The position numbers were made by a program, and so were the translations under genes. Of a stretch of 64,000 bases of DNA, positions 58,344 to 64,000 are shown piece after piece. The notes beneath the pieces are model-generated. The model did not search any database, was not told where the DNA came from, and saw nothing but the letters and a program-made list of their open reading frames with translations. How positions within the stretch are numbered: the first letter of the stretch is position 1; every line of letters starts with the position of its first letter. Source of the DNA: Emticicia soli (GTDB lineage: Bacteria; Bacteroidota; Bacteroidia; Cytophagales; Spirosomataceae); contig NZ_JBBEWC010000003.1 in assembly GCF_037860775.1 (NCBI RefSeq), positions 1-64,000 of the forward strand, given 5' to 3'.

Positions 58344-59435
58344 ATGAACAAGCAAATGCTTAAGACCTTATTTAAAAGTCTGTTAATCGTTGCCCCAATT
58401 ATTATAATGCAAGGCTGTGGTTCTGGAAAGAGCCCACTTGGTGGTTTATTTGGTGGAAAGAAAGGAAAAGATGGTAGTAAAGAAGCTGGGATGGACGGTA
58501 TCCGTAATGGGCAAATTAATGCTTTTGCCCGTAAAGGTTACAAACAGGTTTCTCCAGATGGCATGGTGTTGATTCCCTCGGGGTCTTTAATGATGGGACA
58601 AGCAGATGAAGATGTATTGTCGGCGCGTGTTTCTATGAACAAGAGAGTAACAATTGTGCCTTTCTATATGGACGACACAGAGATTACTAACCATGAGTAT
58701 CGTCAGTTCATGAACAGAATGATTGAAGACTCAGTATCGGTACTTGGCGAAGAATTTATTATGTCTCAGTTGTATCCTGATACATCAGTTTGGACAAAAG
58801 ATTTTACTTACCATAACGGCGACCAGATGACAGAATATTATTATTCGTCTCCTGCTTTCGATATGTATCCGGTAGTAGGTGTAAGCTGGGATGCCGCTAA
58901 ATATTTCTGCGATTGGCGTTCAAAATTATACAATACTTATTTAACAGAGCATAAGTCTTTCCGTTCTCCACGTTTCCGCTTGCCTTCAGAAGCTGAGTGG
59001 GAGTGGGCTGCACGTGGCGGCAAAGAAGGTGCGAAGTATCCTTGGGGTAACCCTTATGTAGCTAATGGTAAAGGCTGCTTCTTGGCAAACTTTAAACCGT
59101 ATCGTGGTAATTACCGGGCCGATGGCTATCCGTACACGGCTCCGTCAAATGCCTTCAACCCGAACGACTACGGTCTTTATAACATGGCCGGAAACGTAGC
59201 AGAGTGGTGTGAAGATGCTTACGCAGAATCGTATATGCCGGTTACATGGGACTTAAACCCTGTGTATAATGATGAAAACGAGCCAAGAAAAGTAATTAAA
59301 GGTGGTTCGTGGAAAGATGTAGCTTATTTCCTTGAAACAGGTACAAATACTTACGAATATCGTAACGAGCGTCGTTCTTATATCGGTTTCCGTTGTGTAA
59401 TGGACCGTCTGGGAAGCGTTCCTGGAAGAGAATAA
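58344..59435 (+). CDS. gldK: Gliding motility / T9SS lipoprotein GldK
   Basis: Outer-membrane lipoprotein that forms the periplasmic ring of the T9SS with GldN. The 363 residues begin with a lipoprotein signal (IIMQGC, Cys25), then a Gly/Lys-rich spacer. An FGE-sulfatase (formylglycine-generating-enzyme-like) domain follows: MVLIPSGSLMMGQADED, MDDTEITNHEYRQFM, FRLPSEAEWEWAARGGKEG, YNMAGNVAEWCEDAY and VIKGGSWKD. The order gldK-gldL-gldM-gldN distinguishes it from gldJ. ATG at 58344; an upstream TTG frame only adds four residues. Confidence 0.94.
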   Translation: MNKQMLKTLFKSLLIVAPIIIMQGCGSGKSPLGGLFGGKKGKDGSKEAGMDGIRNGQINAFARKGYKQVSPDGMVLIPSGSLMMGQADEDVLSARVSMNKRVTIVPFYMDDTEITNHEYRQFMNRMIEDSVSVLGEEFIMSQLYPDTSVWTKDFTYHNGDQMTEYYYSSPAFDMYPVVGVSWDAAKYFCDWRSKLYNTYLTEHKSFRSPRFRLPSEAEWEWAARGGKEGAKYPWGNPYVANGKGCFLANFKPYRGNYRADGYPYTAPSNAFNPNDYGLYNMAGNVAEWCEDAYAESYMPVTWDLNPVYNDENEPRKVIKGGSWKDVAYFLETGTNTYEYRNERRSYIGFRCVMDRLGSVPGRE

Positions 59436-59447
59436 TATGAATAATTG

Positions 59448-59506
59448 ATTGCGAAGTATGAAGGTTGTGTATTCTTTATAGAATGCTATGCTTCATATTT
59501 CGCAAT
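59448..59506 (+). terminator. Terminator between gldK and gldL
   Basis: A 16-bp stem with one mismatch (ATTGCGAAGTATGAAG / CTTCATATTTCGCAAT), a long structured loop, then seven Ts. It starts 12 bases after the gldK stop, so gldK is at least partly separated from gldLMN. Confidence 0.85.
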
Positions 59507-59595
59507 TTTTTTGATGGCATACATAAAAAACATGATTCTTTCAAAATACAGGATTCAAATATGCGTTAAATAAAATACCATAATCCTTTGAATAA

Positions 59596-59633
59596 AATTT
59601 GTTGCTTTAATTTTTTTATTAGAACAACAAATT
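59596..59633. promoter_or_regulatory. Inverted repeat upstream of gldL
   Basis: Perfect 9-bp arms AATTTGTTG / CAACAAATT, 20-base spacer, 66 bases before the gldL ATG. It may be a regulator site or leader structure for the gldLMN unit. No exact promoter found. Confidence 0.35.
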
Positions 59634-59699
59634 CTTTATTTCGTGACTGAATAACCTTTTTATTGATAACATAATAAAACTCTTAATTTATTTAAACAA

Positions 59700-60518
59700 A
59701 TGGCAGCAAAGAATAGTAGTACAAGTTTCTTTTGGGATAGATTCATACCAACAATTTATGCATTGGGTGCGGCAGTTGTAATCTTGGGTGCAATGGGTAA
59801 AATCATGCACTACGATGTACTAGCGCCTTTACTTCCCATCGGACTCGCAGTAGAAGCCTTAATCTTCGTTATATATGGTATTCAATCTTTCCTTTTCCCT
59901 CCGGTAGAATATCAATGGGAAAGAGCTTATCCTGAACTAGCTGATGATTACACAGGTGAACCTGTAAAAAGAAGTGCCCCGGTTTCAACACAAGGTGCTG
60001 GTTTAACTGCTAAAATGGACGATATGTTGGCAAATGCCAGAATAACACCTGATGTATTTGATAACCTTAAAACAGGTATCCAGAACTTAACAGGCCAGGT
60101 AGCTAAAATGTCTGATTTGAGCGATGCTACCGTAGCTACAAGCGAATACGCTAAAAATGTAAAAACAGCCGCCGGACAAGTAACAGCTATGAACAGTGCT
60201 TATGGAACAGCCGTAACAGCAATGAACAGCATGGCCGATGCTACCAAAGATGCACAAGAATACAGAGCACAATTTGGTAAAATTACACAAAACATGGGTG
60301 CCCTTAACGCCGTATATGAGTTAGAATTGCAAGATACCAACAAGCACCTGAAAGCAATGAATGCTTTCTACAGCAACTTGACTACCGCTATGCAAGATAT
60401 GGCCGAAGCCTCTAAGGAAACACAACAATTTAAGTCTGAAATGACTAAATTGACAAACAACCTTAGCTCGTTGAACAATGTTTACGGCAGTATGTTGACA
60501 GCAATGAGAGGTAACTAA
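59700..60518 (+). CDS. gldL: T9SS motor inner-membrane protein GldL
   Basis: With GldM forms the proton-driven motor of type IX secretion and gliding. The 272 residues contain two N-terminal helices (about 15-36 with GAAVVILGAMGKIMHY, and 43-66 with GLAVEALIFVIYG). The conserved Glu52 lies in the second helix, where family work places the proton-path glutamate. The rest (about 95-272) is a cytoplasmic, coiled-coil-like region with repeated LxxxY/AMNxxY patterns, longer than in F. johnsoniae-type GldL. ATG at 59700. Begins the gldLMN unit. Confidence 0.95.
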   Translation: MAAKNSSTSFFWDRFIPTIYALGAAVVILGAMGKIMHYDVLAPLLPIGLAVEALIFVIYGIQSFLFPPVEYQWERAYPELADDYTGEPVKRSAPVSTQGAGLTAKMDDMLANARITPDVFDNLKTGIQNLTGQVAKMSDLSDATVATSEYAKNVKTAAGQVTAMNSAYGTAVTAMNSMADATKDAQEYRAQFGKITQNMGALNAVYELELQDTNKHLKAMNAFYSNLTTAMQDMAEASKETQQFKSEMTKLTNNLSSLNNVYGSMLTAMRGN

Positions 60519-60616
60519 TCTTTACAGATTTTATCATTTCAGGGTTTGTTAGCAAGCCTTGAGAGATAAAGCAATTCAAATTAAATTTTTACTAACCGTA
60601 TAATACTACTATATAT

Positions 60617-62218
60617 ATGGCAGGCGGAAAAGAGTCACCACGTCAGAAGATGATCAACATGATGTATCTGGTTCTGACGGCAATGTTGGCACTCCAGATA
60701 AGTAATGCTATTTTACAGAAATTTCAACTATTGAATAATAGTATAGAAAGATCAAATGCAGCAGCAAACGAAACTAATGAAAGGTCAGTAGGCGCAATCA
60801 GAAAGGAAATTGCCGAGAATCCCGGTGGTGCTAAATATGCAGATGTGTTGCGCCAAGCAAATGATGTAAGAAAAATAACTAGTGAACTGGATAATTATAT
60901 TGCTGGTTTAAAACAAGAAGTTATTAATGCAGGAGGAGGGTTAGACCCAGTAACAGGCGGAGTGAAAAACCCTTCGGAAGAAGAAAAAGTGGCAATTTTG
61001 ATGGTTGGGGCTAATAAAAATGGTAAAGGCTATGAGTTAAAGAAAAGACTTAATGATTTTGCTACGCAACTAGAGAAATTTGCTGCTCCTAATTCTAAGT
61101 TTCCTGAATTAGCTATTGACGCTTCTAAAGATCCGGCACTTTCTAAAACAGATGCATCAACAAGAAACAAAGATTTTGCGGAATTGTATTTTGCTCAGAC
61201 ACCGGTTCCGGCTGCTTTGGCGGTATTAAGCCAGAAACAATCGGAAGTTCGTCGTATAGAAAGTCAAGTATTAGAATACTTAGCAACCCAGGTGGGTATC
61301 AAAGAAATTAAGTTTGATGAAATCTTTGCTGTGGTTATTCCTGATGCCCGTGCCGTTGTGGCTGGCCAGAAATACCATGCAGAGGTAGCCATCGGAGCTT
61401 ATTCAAAATCTATTACTCCACGTATCAGCATCAATGGTAGTGCAGTGCCTGTAAAAGACGGTAAAGGTATCTACGAACTTACAGCACAAGGCGGTGAGTT
61501 TGATAAAAACGGACAATTGAAACGCTCTTATACAGCAAGTGTATCTTATCCTGCGCCTGATGGAAGCATGAAAACAGTTACCAGAGAAGAATCTTATACA
61601 GTATTACAGCCTTCTGTTCAGTTAGAGTCGGCTTCCTTACCTGCTTTGTATTTCAAATGTGCTAACGAATTGCAAACTTCTTCGCCGGGTCTTGGTGCAT
61701 TGTATTCTCCTACTTTCGGAGGTTCTGGCGCTGAGTTTATTCCGGGTGGTGGCGGAAAAGTAACCGTTGTACCTAACTCGGCACAGGTAGTGCTAAGCGT
61801 TACTAATGGTGGTTATAAACTGAAAGATTTCCCTTTCAAAGTACGTCGTGTACCTAAGCCAACTGTTTATTTCACTAATCAGTCGGGTACAAGATTAAAC
61901 GAGAAAAAAGGAGAGTCGGCAGCAGGTTTACGTGTAATCAATGCAGTGGCAGCAGCTGATGAAAACTTTAAGACTACTAACCCGAAAGATGCTGCTTACC
62001 GTGTAGCTGAGTTTGAAATCAGCCTTGCTCGTGGTAGTAAGCGTGTAAACAGTATGGTAGCAAGTGGTAATGGTGCAAATATCGCCAGCCTTGCACAACA
62101 AGCGCAAGCAGGAGACCGTTATGTAATTGAAGTAAAAAGAGTAGAACGTAGAAACTTCAAAGGTGAGATTGAATCGGTTGACGTAGGAAGCGTAATTGCG
62201 ACAATCAATTTGAATTAA
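60617..62218 (+). CDS. gldM: T9SS motor protein GldM
   Basis: Inner-membrane protein whose periplasmic arm transmits motor rotation to the GldK/GldN ring. The 533 residues have a short N-terminal cytoplasmic tail (MAGGKESPRQKMINMM), one transmembrane helix (about 14-34) and a long chain of periplasmic helical and beta domains (GVKNPSEEEKV, ELYFAQTPVPAALAVLSQKQ, KLKDFPFKVRRVPKP). The start motif and length match GldM. It follows gldL by 98 bases and precedes gldN by 21 bases. Confidence 0.96.
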   Translation: MAGGKESPRQKMINMMYLVLTAMLALQISNAILQKFQLLNNSIERSNAAANETNERSVGAIRKEIAENPGGAKYADVLRQANDVRKITSELDNYIAGLKQEVINAGGGLDPVTGGVKNPSEEEKVAILMVGANKNGKGYELKKRLNDFATQLEKFAAPNSKFPELAIDASKDPALSKTDASTRNKDFAELYFAQTPVPAALAVLSQKQSEVRRIESQVLEYLATQVGIKEIKFDEIFAVVIPDARAVVAGQKYHAEVAIGAYSKSITPRISINGSAVPVKDGKGIYELTAQGGEFDKNGQLKRSYTASVSYPAPDGSMKTVTREESYTVLQPSVQLESASLPALYFKCANELQTSSPGLGALYSPTFGGSGAEFIPGGGGKVTVVPNSAQVVLSVTNGGYKLKDFPFKVRRVPKPTVYFTNQSGTRLNEKKGESAAGLRVINAVAAADENFKTTNPKDAAYRVAEFEISLARGSKRVNSMVASGNGANIASLAQQAQAGDRYVIEVKRVERRNFKGEIESVDVGSVIATINLN

Positions 62219-62239
62219 AAATAATTAATAAATCAGCTA

Positions 62240-63139
62240 ATGGGAAAATTACAAGGCTTGGCTTTGGGAATTGCATTGATAACCAGCCAGTTTGCAGTAG
62301 CTCAGGAAAAAACAAACAACCAACTGAATCCGCTGTCGGTTCGTCCGATTCATGAGGGGAACGTTGCGTACAAAACAACCCTTTGGAGGAAAATTGATTT
62401 AAGAGAAAAAATTAATCAACCTCTTTTTGCCAAAGGTAGCGAGATTACCAAGCATTTAATTGATGCTGTAAAAGCAGGATTGCTTGATGCTTATACCAGC
62501 GACTCTTTAACTACTAAATTGACGTTGGAGCAATTCAGCGAACGTTTACAAATGAAAGAAGAAGGTGGTGGGTTATCACAAGAAGAGAAAGATGCAGGTT
62601 TTTCTGATGCTCCGGGTGGTGACGATGGTTGGGGTGGCGGCGGTAACGCTGGTGCTGCTAATACAGCAGGTGGCGATAGCACAGGTGCCGGTTTTGGTGG
62701 CCCGTCTAACATAACTAGCGGTGCAACAGAATATTTCCCAAGCCAGTTGACTACTATTGAGCTGAAAGAAGATTGGATATTTGACAAACAACGTTCACGC
62801 CAGTATTTTGATATTCAATCACTTGGAATCATTATTCCGGCAGCGCAAACTACTTTAGGTTTCGACCGTCCGGTTGCGTACTTCAAATACAAAGATTTAG
62901 AACGTTATTTCCGTTCTAACCCGAAATGTATCTGGTACAATGCGGCTAACGTTGCGCAGCATAAAAACCTTGCTGATGCCTTTGAGTTACGCTTGTTTCA
63001 TGGTAGAATCACGAAAAAATCGAATGCCTCTGATAGAGACCTAGATGATATCTATAAATCAGCTCGTGAAGGTATGCTTCAATCGGAGAGACTAGAGCAT
63101 GAATTGATGGAATTCGAACATAATTTGTGGGAATATTAA
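62240..63139 (+). CDS. gldN: T9SS ring protein GldN with glycine-rich insert
   Basis: Periplasmic partner of GldK. The 299 residues start with a signal peptide (about 1-22, ending AVAQ). Conserved blocks are PIHEGNVAYKTTLWRKIDLR, SRQYFDIQSLGIIIP, YFKYKDLERYFRSN and LPDAFELRLF-type NLADAFELRLFHG. A Gly/Asn/Ala/Ser-rich low-complexity insert covers residues 125-161 (GGDDGWGGGGNAG); I do not recall this insert in the best-known GldN proteins. ATG at 62240. A terminator follows, closing the operon. Confidence 0.95.
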   Translation: MGKLQGLALGIALITSQFAVAQEKTNNQLNPLSVRPIHEGNVAYKTTLWRKIDLREKINQPLFAKGSEITKHLIDAVKAGLLDAYTSDSLTTKLTLEQFSERLQMKEEGGGLSQEEKDAGFSDAPGGDDGWGGGGNAGAANTAGGDSTGAGFGGPSNITSGATEYFPSQLTTIELKEDWIFDKQRSRQYFDIQSLGIIIPAAQTTLGFDRPVAYFKYKDLERYFRSNPKCIWYNAANVAQHKNLADAFELRLFHGRITKKSNASDRDLDDIYKSAREGMLQSERLEHELMEFEHNLWEY

Positions 63140-63163
63140 GAGTAATCTTAATAACCCGAAGAG

Positions 63164-63189
63164 AGGGAGGAGCTTAATTGCTTCTCCCT
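63164..63189 (+). terminator. Terminator of gldLMN
   Basis: Ten-bp stem AGGGAGGAGC / GCTTCTCCCT (one G-T pair), 6-base loop, followed by TTTTT. Confidence 0.9.
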
Positions 63190-63496
63190 TTTTTATTGCC
63201 CAATATGATTCACATAAAAAAATCAGCATTTCACGGATGTTTTAACACTCTTTAACGTTTTTTAGCTTAAAAAATCTTTACTAAAGTGCAACTTTGTATT
63301 AGAGTTTTGCATCTTATGAGTGTAAGAAAAACAAATACAAATCTGGGGAATTTAAAACCAGCCGTTTATCAGGTAATATAACCGCTCATCCAATACTAAG
63401 AAAAATAATAGTACTATGTATTGCATAATACTAATCAAAACATATATCTTTGTATTGTCAATGAAGCAGAACAAACGCTCTCCAAAAATTAAAATT
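63190..63496. other. Intergenic region between gldN and the last secreted protein
   Basis: About 300 bases. It contains TTTAACACTCTTTAAC at 63241-63256, a 15/16 match to a site at 31715-31730, and the promoter at 63421-63452. Nothing else is supported. Confidence 0.4.
63421..63452 (+). promoter_or_regulatory. Predicted promoter of the small secreted protein
   Basis: TTG (63421-63423), 21 bases and TATCTTTG (63445-63452), an exact -7 match. The ATG at 63497 follows 44 bases later. Confidence 0.5.
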
Positions 63497-63850
63497 ATGA
63501 AAAAGCTATTATTACTATTCGCAACGATACTTATCAGCCTCAATTCGATGGCTTTGAGTTTCCCTCATAATACTTACGGGCAGAAGCGCACACTTAACCA
63601 AGTGGCAAGTAAATCGATAGGGGTTTCAGAAATAAAAACATTGGAAGCATCGTTGACACAAACGCTTGAAGCAGGAGTTGAGGAAATTACAAATCAGGAG
63701 TCGTTTTTAGAAATGTTTGCAAACTATGTTATCAGTTTGTTTACAGAGAAATTATTACACGGTAAAAGCATGGCCATCAACTCTTTCGAGAAAGTAAAAT
63801 GCGAATACCTTGCTATTAAACAAGATTTTGATTGCCAATTAATTGGCTAA
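63497..63850 (+). CDS. Small secreted protein, unknown
   Basis: 117 residues, unrecognised. A signal peptide (MKKLLLLFATILISLNSMAL) is followed by a polar, helix-prone domain with a Gln/Thr/Glu-rich middle and a C-terminal Cys-containing segment (EKVKCEYLAIKQDFDCQLIG), so an intramolecular disulfide is possible. ATG at 63497 begins the signal peptide; upstream in-frame starts at 63416 and 63461 would bury it, and the first lies upstream of the promoter. Monocistronic, with a terminator at 63895-63923. Confidence 0.72.
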   Translation: MKKLLLLFATILISLNSMALSFPHNTYGQKRTLNQVASKSIGVSEIKTLEASLTQTLEAGVEEITNQESFLEMFANYVISLFTEKLLHGKSMAINSFEKVKCEYLAIKQDFDCQLIG

Positions 63851-63894
63851 TAATAAAGATTCTTATTTTCATACGGTTTAGTTAAGGTTTAGAC

Positions 63895-63923
63895 AAAAAG
63901 CGTGGCTCATTGAACCACGCTTT
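63895..63923. terminator. Terminator between converging genes at the window end
   Basis: Stem AAAAGCGTGG / CCACGCTTTT with further TC/GA pairing and a short loop. It follows the small secreted protein and precedes the end of a minus-strand gene. Confidence 0.85.
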
Positions 63924-63952
63924 TCTTATTATAAACCCGTATGGGAGTAAAT

Positions 63953-64000
63953 ATTAGAACTGAAATAAAGGATAATCCTGCATCCAGGTATTAATCTCTT
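63953..64000 (-). CDS. Partial minus-strand gene, C-terminal end only
   Basis: An open minus-strand frame runs from the window edge to a TAA at 63953-63955 and encodes EINTWMQDYPLFQF. Its position just beyond a converging terminator makes a real 3' end plausible. Product unknown. Confidence 0.35.

Noticed and set aside
62491..62787. Minus-strand Pro/Ala-rich frame opposite gldN
   Set aside because: It mirrors the glycine-rich insert of GldN and lies entirely within a well-supported gene.
1..64000. CRISPR arrays
   Set aside because: No set of regularly spaced direct repeats was seen; the short repeats present are inverted hairpins.

Overview
The window looks like a chromosomal piece of a gliding-type Bacteroidota, most likely a member of the Cytophagales; genus not determined. 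The support is a gliding/type IX secretion motor set (PorP/SprF-like protein, GldK, GldL, GldM, GldN), a DUF4271 gene next to a HemD-like gene, sucD without sucC, Bacteroidota-style promoters (-33 TTTG and -7 TAnnTTTG about 19-21 bases apart), moderately low GC and few Shine-Dalgarno sequences. Several genes (rsgA, ruvX, hflX, the large helicase, the DUF4271 gene) appear to start at TTG. No rRNA, tRNA, tmRNA, prophage or CRISPR array was seen.

Layout. 1-6.4 kb (minus): an RND efflux operon (small exported protein, adaptor, pump, outer-membrane factor). 6.5-13 kb (minus): a lipid and translation block with DUF177, rpmF, plsX, fabH, a small beta-barrel protein, efp, accB and accC. 13-20.4 kb: a PAP2 phosphatase, rsgA, a 37-residue membrane peptide, a heptose-7-phosphate kinase, a PD40-CRD-OmpA envelope protein, purU, ruvX and mazG. 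20.4-26.2 kb: a redoxin, a DinB-like protein, a TetR regulator with a visible operator/promoter, a membrane metallophosphoesterase, a GT2 glycosyltransferase and TerC.

26.2-31.7 kb is the accessory patch. A REP-associated tyrosine transposase (RAYT) is bracketed by four near-perfect hairpins. The outer hairpin on each side supplies the final Thr-Glu-stop of the neighbouring gene: TerC on one side and a 1303-residue DUF4011-type SF1 helicase on the other. The helicase follows a four-helix membrane protein in a tight two-gene operon. 31.8-41.5 kb: an M16 peptidase, a TetR gene whose 16-18 bp palindromic operator recurs at the promoter of a small membrane protein about 1.5 kb away, a PQQ-type sugar dehydrogenase, a large HEAT/cytochrome c lipoprotein and an HpcH/HpaI aldolase.

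41.5-56.7 kb: smpB, a possible small transcript, hflX-rnr-acyl-CoA dehydrogenase, a DoxX protein, a 176-bp MITE-like palindrome, two envelope/unknown genes, a TlpA-like oxidoreductase, murB, sucD, the DUF4271 gene and hemD. 56.7-63.2 kb: porP/sprF, gldK, gldL, gldM and gldN, with a strong terminator between gldK and gldL. The window ends with a small secreted protein and the 3' end of a minus-strand gene.

Most of the window is core housekeeping and envelope biology. The least explained parts are the RAYT/REP insertion, the helicase plus membrane-protein pair, the TetR double-operator circuit and a few very small transcription units. All functions come from reading motifs and family knowledge; no searches were run.
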